Below are positions 1 through 6,078 of a stretch of 6,658 bases of DNA, one piece after another; position 1 is the first letter of the stretch, and each line of letters starts with the position of its first letter. The translations under genes and the position numbers were made by a program. Under the pieces are notes generated by a model, which worked only from the letters and a program-made list of their open reading frames with translations, was not told the origin of the DNA and did no database searches. Source of the stretch: Limisphaerales bacterium (GTDB taxonomy: Bacteria; Verrucomicrobiota; Verrucomicrobiia; Limisphaerales; UBA11358); NCBI GenBank assembly GCA_003133815.1, contig PKZR01000398.1:1-6658 (forward strand). The letters run 5' to 3'.

Positions 1-240
1 GACACGGAAGCCGGTTATCTGTGCGAGAAGGCGCAACTGGATGCGCGCGCGTGCAAGTTCAAGATCGGCAAGGAAATCTTGCAGCAGCCGATTGACGCAA
101 CGCAGGCGAAGAAGATTCTCGCCGACGGCAAAAGCGATTTGATCGAGAAATTTATCTCCAAGGCGGGCAAGCCGTTTCCCGCGTATCTCGTGATGGACGG
201 GAAGGGGAAGATCACCTTCGATTTCCCGCCGCGCGAATAA
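1..240 (+). CDS. topB: C-terminal end of a type IA DNA topoisomerase (topoisomerase III-like), 5' truncated
   Basis: Frame 1 is open from the window edge to the TAA at 238-240 and gives the last 79 residues. The stretch FKIGKEILQQPIDATQAKK, followed by a Leu-x-x-Gly-Lys-Ser block, SKAGKPFPAYLV, and a final DGKGKITFDFPPRE, is the pattern of the topoisomerase C-terminal repeat (Toprim_Crpt family). That repeat sits after the catalytic core in many bacterial topoisomerase III enzymes and helps bind single-stranded DNA. Type IA enzymes relax or decatenate DNA by passing one strand through a transient tyrosine-linked break; the catalytic domains lie outside this window. A Cys at residue 8 and another at residue 18 may belong to the repeat. 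The same repeat also occurs in some topoisomerase I proteins, so the III assignment is likely but not certain. The next gene starts 57 bases downstream. Confidence 0.75.
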   Translation, partial: DTEAGYLCEKAQLDARACKFKIGKEILQQPIDATQAKKILADGKSDLIEKFISKAGKPFPAYLVMDGKGKITFDFPPRE

Positions 241-297
241 ATCTGAAACCATTTCGTCGCCGGAATGGTCTAAAGGTCGTCATCATCTAATTTCGAC

Positions 298-1590
298 ATG
301 AAAAAATCATTCCTTGTCATGCTTTCCGTATGCGCATTGTTAGTTTCGTGCGCGACACAGCGCAGTCCGGTTTCTGCCACGACGAAACATGCCGCCCGAT
401 CCGGTCTGTTTGACGTCCGTGATTACGGCGCGACCGGCGACGGCACGAACAAGGACACCGTCGCCTTTCAAAAGGCGCTCGACGCCTGCAAGGCCGCCGG
501 CGGCGGCACGGTCGTCGTCACGGGTGGCACTTACCTCATTGGCAGCGTTGTCATCGGCGGCAACACGACATTGCGATTTGAGAAGAACGCGAATCTCATC
601 GGCAGCCCGAACATCGCGGACTATCCGCTCGTGCGCATCCGTTGGGAAGGCGAGTTCGCGCAGGGCCATCGCGCGCTGATTTATTCCGAGAAGACGGCGA
701 ACGTCGCCATCACCGGGGTCGGTTTCATCTACGGGCCGCCCGTCAACGTCAGCCGCCTGCGGAATCCGCGCGGGCCGGCGCTGATTGAATTCTCCGAATG
801 CACCAACGTCACGCTCGACGGCTTCTCCACGCAATACCAGCAGCTCTGGTCCATCCATCCGATGTTCTGCAACCATTTCACCGCGCGCAACCTCACCATC
901 CGCTCCATCAACGCCAACGGCGACGGCATTGACGTGGATTCCTGCGCAGGCGTGCTCATTGACAATTGCGACATCAACGCCGGCGACGACGCCATCTCCC
1001 TCAAATCCGGGCGCGGCGCGGCGGCGGTGGCGATGGAGCGTCCCACGCAGGACGTTCTCATCCGCGATTGCACGCTCGTCAGCAGTTCGTTCGGCGCCCT
1101 CGGCATCGGCACGGAACTGTCCGGCGGCATACGCAACGTGCGTCTGGAAAACTGCACCATCTCCGGCCATCAAAACGCCATCTTCCTGAAAAGCCGTGAC
1201 GGACGCGCCGGCTACATCGAGAATCTCACCGGCACAAACCTGTTCATCCATAACTCGCCCACATTCATCGCCATCAACCTCCTCAACAAGGGCATCCAGG
1301 CCAGCGACCCCGTGACCAACAACGTGGACAAATGGACGCGCCTGACCAACATCCGCTTCGACAACGTCAAGGTCAGAAACATCGGCGACCTCGTCCTAGC
1401 GCAGAACATCCCGGCCGCGAAGCCGGTGGACGGCCTGACCCTCAACGACATCAGCGGGACCTGCGGCCGCGCCTTCAGGCTGGCGAACATGACCAACGTG
1501 GTGCTCTCCGACATCAACGTGACGGGTTATCGCGGCGCGTATATCACCCAGACCAACGTGCAGGGCAGCGGATTGGAAGAGTCGAAGTAA
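298..1590 (+). CDS. GH28-family (polygalacturonase-like) beta-helix glycoside hydrolase, predicted lipoprotein
   Basis: This 430-residue protein begins with a short lysine-containing n-region, a hydrophobic core and the lipobox LVSC (Cys18), so it is probably lipid-anchored after export. From residue 38, FDVRDYGATGDGTNKDT is the classic opening of pectin-active right-handed beta-helix proteins, and AAGGGTVVV with G-TYL-G follows. GH28 enzymes hydrolyse galacturonan or related pectic linkages using three aspartates. Here the first lies in NGDGID (Asp209) and the pair in AGDDAISLKSG (Asp230, Asp231), with the expected 21-residue spacing. TELSGGIRNV (272-281) matches the family's SEMSGGVRNV-type motif. 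However, the family GHG motif reads SFG (Phe265 in place of His) and RIK reads FLK (Arg replaced by Phe296, Lys298 kept). Specificity is therefore probably not that of a standard polygalacturonase, and could be another uronic acid or rhamnose linkage. No clear Shine-Dalgarno precedes the ATG; the lipoprotein signal supports this start. A long nested inverted repeat begins at the stop codon. Confidence 0.85.
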   Translation: MKKSFLVMLSVCALLVSCATQRSPVSATTKHAARSGLFDVRDYGATGDGTNKDTVAFQKALDACKAAGGGTVVVTGGTYLIGSVVIGGNTTLRFEKNANLIGSPNIADYPLVRIRWEGEFAQGHRALIYSEKTANVAITGVGFIYGPPVNVSRLRNPRGPALIEFSECTNVTLDGFSTQYQQLWSIHPMFCNHFTARNLTIRSINANGDGIDVDSCAGVLIDNCDINAGDDAISLKSGRGAAAVAMERPTQDVLIRDCTLVSSSFGALGIGTELSGGIRNVRLENCTISGHQNAIFLKSRDGRAGYIENLTGTNLFIHNSPTFIAINLLNKGIQASDPVTNNVDKWTRLTNIRFDNVKVRNIGDLVLAQNIPAAKPVDGLTLNDISGTCGRAFRLANMTNVVLSDINVTGYRGAYITQTNVQGSGLEESK

Positions 1591-1650
1591 CCCGGCGGAC
1601 AAAACGAATTAAATTGCTTTGCAATTGCCCCGTTTTGTTTTGACCGGGTT
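1589..1650 (+). terminator. Three-tier nested inverted repeat after the GH28 gene, probable terminator or RNA hairpin
   Basis: Three perfect inverted repeats are nested on one centre. The outer arm AACCCGG (1589-1595) pairs with CCGGGTT (1644-1650), the middle arm CAAAACG (1600-1606) with CGTTTTG (1631-1637), and the inner arm AATTGC (1612-1617) with GCAATT (1621-1626) around a TTT loop. Small internal loops of 4-6 bases separate the tiers. The outer arm overlaps the TAA stop codon. There is no clean run of T after the final arm (TTTTGTTTTG lies inside it), so this is not a textbook intrinsic terminator. A stabilising 3' hairpin or a bidirectional terminator is also possible. Confidence 0.5.
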
Positions 1651-1674
1651 TCCGCAACGGACTATAAGTGTTGC

Positions 1675-3471
1675 GTGAAAATGTTTCCGGGAGTTTTTGG
1701 CAAAGGAATTCTGCTCGCCACGCTTTTCTCCATCTTCAGTGCGGAGGGGCGCGTTTTCAATGTTACCAATACAATTGACACGACTGACGTTACCAGTCTC
1801 CGTGGCGCAATCATTGCAGCGAATCGATTAGGTGGAAACAACACCATTCTGTTGCAGCCTAAAACTTATCAGCTTTCCATTACCGGCCCGGATGAAACTA
1901 ACTGCTATACCGGCGATTTGGATATTACGCGTGGATATTTGACAATCGTGTCTGTCAATGGCAATGCCACTATCAACGCGTCTGGTTTGAAGGATCGCGT
2001 GTTCAGCGTTTTTACCAATGATACTTTGACGCTTTCCCATCTGGTCATCACAGGTGGCGTTGCCGGAGGAAATTTCCAAGGATTCGCTGGTGAACCTGGG
2101 GGAGCAATTTATAATTCTGGAAGATTGACTTTAGATAACTGCATAATTACCGGTAATTCAGGTGGTAGCGGTGGTGATTATTCAGGAAACGGTGGTGATG
2201 GCGGTGGAATTTACAACCTCGGTAGCCTGAATATTTCGAGGTGTGTGATTGCTAATAATTCCTGTGGCAACGGCTCCTATGGAGGTGGCGCTGCTGACGG
2301 AGGTGGAATTTACAACGCCGGGAATACATTTATGACTGATTGCATGATAGTTGCAAATTCTGCAGGGATAGGTGGTGGTGCGGGTGCCAATGGTATTGGC
2401 CCGAATGGTGGTGATGGTGGCGGAATTTATAACTCTGGAATCATGGTTTTGAATGAGTGCGTAGTCAGCAATAATTTTAATGGCAACGGTAATGGTGGTG
2501 GCCAGAGTCTTTATTCATACGATTTTGGTCAAGGGGGTGATGGTGGAAATGGTGGAAATGGTGGAGGCATCTACAACGCAGGAGAATTGGGATTATATTT
2601 TTGCACTGTTAGTTGCAATTCGGGCGGCAATGGGGGAACCGGTGGCGGTTTTTTTAGCCCCGCCGGGAACGGTGGTGAGGGTGGTAACGGCGGGGGAATA
2701 TTCAATTCCGGTGGCTTGAATATCAATAACTGCACAATCAGCGAAAATGTTTCTGGCAATGGCGGTATGGGCGGGCGGGCATATGGCAATGGCCTTGGCA
2801 ACGGAGGTAACGGAGGCGACGGAGGTGCTGTGTATAATATTGGTTCCTTAAAGTTAACTTCCTGCACGATTGTTTTGAATTTAACTGGAGTTGGAGGGAA
2901 TGGCGGTAACAGTGTATTTGCTGGTTCTGGTGCCTCAGGCGGGTCAGGGGGTAATGGAGGCGGCCTGTTCAACGGACTATCTAATGAGCGAGGAGCGATA
3001 ATCCGCAACACTTTGATTGCATTGAACTTGATAAATGTCGGTGGACAGGGTGGAATTAATAAAGATTATTCAGATGGTTTTAATGGTCCGTTCACACAAC
3101 AAACAGGAAATATCGGCGGCCTTGGTTCCGGCCCTGACCTTTCTGGCAATTTCACTTCTCAAAGATTCAATTTGATTGGCATGGCCGATGACAGCACCGG
3201 ATTTACCAACGGTCTGAATGCTGATCAAGTTGGCAGTATTGCCAATCCAATTGGCCCACGGATCGGTCCGTTGCAAATGAACGGTGGCCCGACGCCGACA
3301 CATGCATTGTTGCCCGGCAGTCCGGCAATTGACCATGGAAACAGTTTTAGCGTTTACATGGACCAACGTGGTTTTAGACGGCCCTACAATTATCTTTCCA
3401 TTCCCAATGTCCCCGGTGGCGACGGCAGCGACATCGGCGCGTTCGAGCTTCAACCAATTCTTCGAAGATAA
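1675..3471 (+). CDS. Secreted Gly/Asn-rich repeat protein with C-terminal choice-of-anchor-Q-like segment
   Basis: This 598-residue protein has a signal peptide (hydrophobic residues 12-23, likely cleavage near Gly25 after AEG). Next comes a segment with TSLRGAIIAAN (40-50) that resembles the CSLREA motif near the start of many surface beta-helix proteins. Residues 140-455 hold eight glycine- and asparagine-rich repeats, each with a GGGIYN-type turn and then a strand ending in Cys-x-[IV]-x-x-N. The C-terminus (about 525-595) carries IGPLQMNGGPTPTHALLPG, SPAID, DQRGFRRP and DIGAFE, the pattern known as the choice-of-anchor Q domain in extracellular proteins. Its role is unknown; an adhesive, matrix or carbohydrate-contacting beta-helix is the best guess. 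The listed start is GTG at 1675; an in-frame ATG at 1681 is just as possible, and neither has a good Shine-Dalgarno. Codons are visibly more AT-rich (many GGT, AAT, ATT) than in the GH28 gene before it, which may reflect repeat expansion or transfer. Confidence 0.85.
   Translation: MKMFPGVFGKGILLATLFSIFSAEGRVFNVTNTIDTTDVTSLRGAIIAANRLGGNNTILLQPKTYQLSITGPDETNCYTGDLDITRGYLTIVSVNGNATINASGLKDRVFSVFTNDTLTLSHLVITGGVAGGNFQGFAGEPGGAIYNSGRLTLDNCIITGNSGGSGGDYSGNGGDGGGIYNLGSLNISRCVIANNSCGNGSYGGGAADGGGIYNAGNTFMTDCMIVANSAGIGGGAGANGIGPNGGDGGGIYNSGIMVLNECVVSNNFNGNGNGGGQSLYSYDFGQGGDGGNGGNGGGIYNAGELGLYFCTVSCNSGGNGGTGGGFFSPAGNGGEGGNGGGIFNSGGLNINNCTISENVSGNGGMGGRAYGNGLGNGGNGGDGGAVYNIGSLKLTSCTIVLNLTGVGGNGGNSVFAGSGASGGSGGNGGGLFNGLSNERGAIIRNTLIALNLINVGGQGGINKDYSDGFNGPFTQQTGNIGGLGSGPDLSGNFTSQRFNLIGMADDSTGFTNGLNADQVGSIANPIGPRIGPLQMNGGPTPTHALLPGSPAIDHGNSFSVYMDQRGFRRPYNYLSIPNVPGGDGSDIGAFELQPILRR
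2092..3040 (+). repeat. Eight degenerate glycine-rich coding repeats (33-48 residues each)
   Basis: Within the 1675-3471 gene the GG[GA][IVL][YF]N turn recurs with its hydrophobic residue coded at 2107, 2209, 2308, 2425, 2569, 2698, 2830 and 2965. Spacings are 34, 33, 39, 48, 43, 44 and 45 residues. The length differences come almost entirely from runs of Gly-Gly-Asn and Gly-Gly-Asp between the conserved strands. The first seven repeats place one Cys at the same point (CII, CVI, CMI, CVV, CTV, CTI, CTI); the last has Thr-Leu-Ile without it. This fits a solenoid in which each repeat forms one or two coils, with a stacked Cys ladder and variable glycine-rich loops. The DNA copies are degenerate rather than identical, so the expansion is not recent. 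Confidence 0.8.
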
Positions 3472-3507
3472 TTTTGGTGAAAAATTATGTTCGCTTTCGT
3501 GTTCGGG

Positions 3508-3513
3508 TATAAT
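3508..3513 (+). promoter_or_regulatory. Possible -10 element in the gap before the tandem array
   Basis: A perfect TATAAT lies at 3508-3513. The hexamer 17 bases upstream (TTATGT, 3485-3490) matches the -35 consensus poorly, and there is no TG extension. If real it would start a transcript running through the hairpin at 3551 and the 21-bp array towards the recombinase gene. Support is weak. Confidence 0.25.
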
Positions 3514-3550
3514 GCAGTCAGTCCAAAGCACACCCGCTATGGGAGCAGAC

Positions 3551-3569
3551 GCGTGAATTTCACGCATTT
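3551..3569 (+). terminator. Short GC-capped hairpin, possible terminator of the repeat-protein gene
   Basis: GCGTGAA (3551-3557) and TTCACGC (3559-3565) form a perfect inverted repeat around a single T, in practice a 6-bp stem with an ATT loop. ATTTT follows. It lies 80 bases after the stop of the Gly-rich protein. The T tract is short, so it could instead be an operator-like palindrome. Confidence 0.4.
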
Positions 3570-3612
3570 TCAGGTTTAGAAGCCCAAAACTGCCATTTTC
3601 GGCGGGCGGGAG

Positions 3613-4113
3613 GTGTTTTCCACCGTTTTTTGCCACATTTTAAGCCATTTTTGCCGTCCCCGCACCATTCCGCGTCGTCCCCGGATCACTCGCCGTCGAC
3701 AGCGGACCGCTCGCCGTCGACAGCGGACCGCTCGCCGTCGACAACGGACTGCTCGCCGTCGACAACGGACTGCTCGCTGGCGACGCTGGACTGCTCGCTG
3801 GCGACGCTGGACTGCTCGTCGTCGCCGGCGGATTACTCGCCGTCGTCCCCGGATCACTCATGGTCGTCCCCGGATCGCTCGCCGTCGACAGCGAACCGCT
3901 CGCCGTCGACGCCGGACTCTTCGCCGTCGACGCTGGATTGTCCGTGGTCGTCCACGGAAGTGGCGGGGACGGGGCGGCAAACGGCGAGAGCGATCCCGCC
4001 ATTCTCAAATCCGGCATCGCCGATCCGGGCCACGGTGCGGGAAGTTTGCTGGCAATGTTGGCGTCGCCATTTTGCTGCAAATCCGATCGGAATGTTGTAT
4101 CTGTTTCGCGTGA
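3613..4113 (+). other. Arg-rich heptapeptide reading frame over the tandem array, coding status doubtful
   Basis: The frame from GTG 3613 to TGA 4111-4113 is open for 166 residues and reads the 21-bp array as heptads such as RRRQRTA, RWRRWTA and RRRPRIT. Three base differences between otherwise identical units are silent only in this frame: CAG/CAA, ACC/ACT and CGG/CGA. They would change residues in the other two + frames. Its stop overlaps a possible GTG start of the recombinase (4110) as GTGA, a geometry seen in coupled genes. Against coding: there is no spaced ribosome site, the composition is extreme, no family is recognised, and the other frames across the array are also open because a GC-rich 21-bp unit without stops allows that. 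Another reading is a Ser/Thr/Pro/Asp-rich heptad extension (SPSTADR) in frame with the recombinase from 3630. I do not call either a gene. Confidence 0.2.
3670..3963. repeat. Array of fourteen 21-bp GC-rich tandem repeats
   Basis: Fourteen contiguous 21-bp units run from 3670 to 3963 without a phase slip. The commonest unit starts CGCCGTCGAC, continues with AGCGGACCG or a variant, and ends CT; many contain GTCGAC. Units at 3691 and 3712 are identical, as are 3733 and 3754, and 3775 and 3796, which shows recent pairwise duplication. A second subtype with GTCGTCCCCGGATC appears at 3670, 3838 and 3859. Divergence rises towards the 3' end (3922, 3943). The gap from 3472 to 4091 holds nothing else gene-like beyond the sites listed here; 3964-4091 looks like unique GC-rich sequence leading into the recombinase gene. 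Expansion by replication slippage is the simplest explanation. Confidence 0.95.
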
Positions 4114-5075
4114 CTGACGAGACAACGCCCAAACCGACGCCGGTGGACAAGTGGGTCCAGAAATTCCTGTCGCATCTGGCGGTGGATCGCGGCGCGTCGG
4201 TTTACACACAGCGGAATTACAAGCAGGCGTTGACTGAATTTTCTCGCTGGCATCTGGAGGATCGCAAATTGCCCCCGGTTTGGGAAAAGCTTCAGCGCGA
4301 TGACTTTCGCGGCTTTGTAAGGTTTCTAGGCCGGAATAATTTGAGCCGTGCGGCGGTGCAGCTCCGCTTTTCTGCGCTGCGAACATTTTATAAATTTCTC
4401 ATCCGCCACGGTGCTGCCGAAACTTCGCCGATTAAAAATTTGTCGCTTCCAAAACCGGAAAAACGGCTGCCGAAATTTTTGACGAAGCAGCAAATGGAGG
4501 CACTGCTCATCGCGCCGTTCGAGCTTTTGAAAATTCAGAAAGGGAAAAGAATGGGCCGGCCAATTTCTCAAGCCGCCGCGTTACGCGATGTCGCGGTTCT
4601 GGAAACTATTTATTCCTGTGGCCTGCGCGTAAGCGAGCTTTGCGGGCTGCGTGCGGATGACATTGACTGGAGCCAACAAATCGTGCGCGTGCGTGGCAAG
4701 GGCAAAAAGGAGCGGATCGTGCCAATTGGCAAGCCGGCATTGATGGCCATTCAGGATTATTGGAACACGTTCAAGCAACCCCCGGGCGGGGCATCGCCGG
4801 TTTTTTTTGCGGAGACAAAAAAACGCGCTCCGATCCGGTCTTGTTCAGTTGCGCGGCGGTTGAAACAATTTCTCATCATCGCCGGCCTTGATCCTGGTTT
4901 GACGCCGCACAAGCTCCGGCACAGCTACGCGACACATCTGCTGGATGCGGGCGCAGATTTGCGGAGCGTGCAGGAACTGCTCGGCCACGCGCATCTTGTC
5001 ACAACACAGGTTTATACGCATGTTACAACGGAGCGGTTGAAGAAGGCCTACGACGCGGCGCATCCACGGGCATGA
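4092..5075 (+). CDS. xerC: Tyrosine recombinase of the XerC/XerD family
   Basis: This 327-residue protein is a site-specific tyrosine recombinase, expected to resolve chromosome dimers at a dif site together with a partner. Residues 18-110 form the N-terminal SAM-like DNA-binding domain (FLSHLAVDRGASVYTQRNY, then LRFSALRTFYKFLIRHG). The catalytic domain has all expected residues: Arg179 in GLRVSEL, Lys203 in GKGKKER, His273 and Arg276 in HKLRHSYATHLL, His299 in LLGHAH, and the nucleophile Tyr308 in YTHV. The ending YDAAHPRA and DLRSVQELLGHA favour XerC, while THVTTERL resembles XerD, so the paralogue call is tentative. A basic insert of about 10 residues (near 147-160, KIQKGKRMGRP) separates the two domains. 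The frame is open upstream to 3630 through the tandem array, but family length and homology begin at ATG 4092 or GTG 4110. The 4092 start is chosen; neither has a good Shine-Dalgarno. Confidence 0.9.
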   Translation: MLYLFRVTDETTPKPTPVDKWVQKFLSHLAVDRGASVYTQRNYKQALTEFSRWHLEDRKLPPVWEKLQRDDFRGFVRFLGRNNLSRAAVQLRFSALRTFYKFLIRHGAAETSPIKNLSLPKPEKRLPKFLTKQQMEALLIAPFELLKIQKGKRMGRPISQAAALRDVAVLETIYSCGLRVSELCGLRADDIDWSQQIVRVRGKGKKERIVPIGKPALMAIQDYWNTFKQPPGGASPVFFAETKKRAPIRSCSVARRLKQFLIIAGLDPGLTPHKLRHSYATHLLDAGADLRSVQELLGHAHLVTTQVYTHVTTERLKKAYDAAHPRA

Positions 5076-5117
5076 AAAAAGTTTTGAGGTTTTGAATCGT
5101 GGGTCAGTGTTTTTGGG

Positions 5118-5146
5118 TTGAAAATGTTTGAACGTGTGTTTACATT
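5118..5146 (+). promoter_or_regulatory. Probable sigma-70 promoter of the glycine-zipper lipoprotein gene
   Basis: TTGAAA (5118-5123) and TACATT (5141-5146) are separated by 17 bases, matching the -35 and -10 consensus at five and four of six positions. Transcription would begin near 5153, leaving a leader of about 34 bases before the ATG at 5187. It lies in the 111-base gap after the recombinase gene, which shows no clear terminator. Confidence 0.5.
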
Positions 5147-5186
5147 GTCTGTCGAAGTAACTAAACGGTTAAAAGATTAAAAACAG

Positions 5187-5921
5187 ATGAAAACCAAATT
5201 GACAATTTTGATTTTTTCGATGGCGGCGTCATCGTTCGTGTTGACTGGTTGCGTGGATCCGAACGGCAATCCAGACAATACTGGGACAGGTGCTTTAACG
5301 GGCGGTGCTGTGGGTGCTTTTTCCGGTGCTGTGATTGATGGACGAAATCCTGGAGCAGGAGCATTGATTGGTGCCGCAATTGGCGCGATTACCGGAGGAT
5401 TGATCGGCCATTCGATGGATCAAGAGCAGCAGGAACGTCTGCGCGAACAGGCGCCACAAACTTATGTCCGCGTGGATCAAGGCCAACCGCTGGGCATGAC
5501 TGATGTCAAGGCGCTGGCCAAAGCGGGAGTTAGCGACGACGTCATCATCAGCCAGATAAAAAATTCTCACACGATTTTTCGCCTGAGCGCGGCGGACATC
5601 ATTGATCTGCACGGTGCTGGCGTGAGCGACGCGGTTGTCAATTTCATGATCAACACCCAGAGCTCCGTTGATGCCGCGCCCGCAACGACATCAACCATGG
5701 TTGTCGAAACTGCACCGCCGCCTGCGCCGGTGGAAACGGTGACCGTAGTTGCTCCCGGACCGGGATACATGTGGGTTGACGGCGAATGGGTTTGGAACGG
5801 CCAGTGGATTTGGGTGGCTGGTCACTGGGGTTATCCGCCATACGCGCATGCGGTTTGGATTCGCGGCGACTGGGCAAGAGGTCCTCATGGTTGGTATCGG
5901 GCACCAGGACACTGGCGCTAG
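5187..5921 (+). CDS. Glycine-zipper lipoprotein with WxxGxW repeats
   Basis: This 244-residue protein is a predicted lipoprotein: hydrophobic signal with lipobox LTGC (Cys22). Residues 35-78 form a glycine zipper (GALTGGAVGAF, then GAGALIGAAIGAITGGLIGH), a small-residue membrane-associating hairpin like those of 17-kDa surface antigen and osmotic-stress lipoproteins. Residues 103-157 contain an internal duplication, AGVSDDVIISQI (113-124) and AGVSDAVVNFMI (144-155), likely a pair of small helical units. A Pro/Ala/Thr/Val-rich linker (160-190) follows. The C-terminus has aromatic repeats of WxxGxW type: WVDGEW (196-201), WNGQW (203-207), WVAGHW (209-214), WIRGDW (224-229) and a final GHW. The role is probably envelope structure or stress-related; no enzymatic motif is seen. 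The ATG at 5187 is fixed by the signal peptide; there is no strong Shine-Dalgarno. A single-gene unit with its own promoter is likely. Confidence 0.85.
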   Translation: MKTKLTILIFSMAASSFVLTGCVDPNGNPDNTGTGALTGGAVGAFSGAVIDGRNPGAGALIGAAIGAITGGLIGHSMDQEQQERLREQAPQTYVRVDQGQPLGMTDVKALAKAGVSDDVIISQIKNSHTIFRLSAADIIDLHGAGVSDAVVNFMINTQSSVDAAPATTSTMVVETAPPPAPVETVTVVAPGPGYMWVDGEWVWNGQWIWVAGHWGYPPYAHAVWIRGDWARGPHGWYRAPGHWR

Positions 5922-6030
5922 TTTGATTCAACTTTTAGATTTTTATTGCCTCCGCTTGCGAGTCGGTTGCATTACATTATTTTTATTATAATTTTTTCCG
6001 AGTCACATTTGATTTAGCAATTTCATTTGT

Positions 6031-6078
6031 GTGCCTCTTGTAGGCACTTGGCCCAGTAGGCGAATTTTGGTGGCCAAG
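6031..6078. repeat. Two adjacent inverted repeats upstream of the tuf promoter
   Basis: GTGCCT (6031-6036) pairs with AGGCAC (6042-6047) around a 5-base loop. Sharing the base at 6047, CTTGGCC (6047-6053) pairs with GGCCAAG (6072-6078) around 18 bases. The second is followed by seven A, not T, on the + strand, so it is not an intrinsic terminator for the gene upstream. They may form an RNA structure at the end of the lipoprotein transcript or be protein-binding sites. Confidence 0.45.

Noticed and set aside
248..269. ACCATT/AATGGT inverted repeat after the topoisomerase gene, considered as a terminator
   Set aside because: The stem is only six AT-containing pairs with a 10-base loop and is not followed by a T run.
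340..1251. Long open frame of about 300 codons on the minus strand within the GH28 gene
   Set aside because: It is the shadow of a GC-rich coding region; the + strand protein has clear GH28 motifs and a signal peptide, while the minus frame has no recognisable family.
2571..3011. Pro-rich minus-strand frame opposite the glycine-rich repeats
   Set aside because: Poly-proline is the expected reverse complement of glycine codons (GGN to NCC); there is no independent support.
3608..3640. GGTG/CACC hairpin followed by GTTTTTT considered as an intrinsic terminator
   Set aside because: The stem is only four pairs and would be unstable; the stronger hairpin lies at 3551.
3670..3963. Tandem array considered as a CRISPR array
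   Set aside because: Units are contiguous 21-mers with no spacers and no cas genes nearby.
3630..4091. N-terminal extension of the recombinase through the tandem array (SPSTADR-type heptads)
   Set aside because: Xer homology and the usual length begin near 4092-4110. The array is open in all three + frames, so openness alone is not evidence, and the clearest unit-to-unit changes are non-synonymous in this frame.
5976..5998. T-rich run after the lipoprotein gene considered as a terminator tail
   Set aside because: No convincing GC-rich stem directly precedes it.
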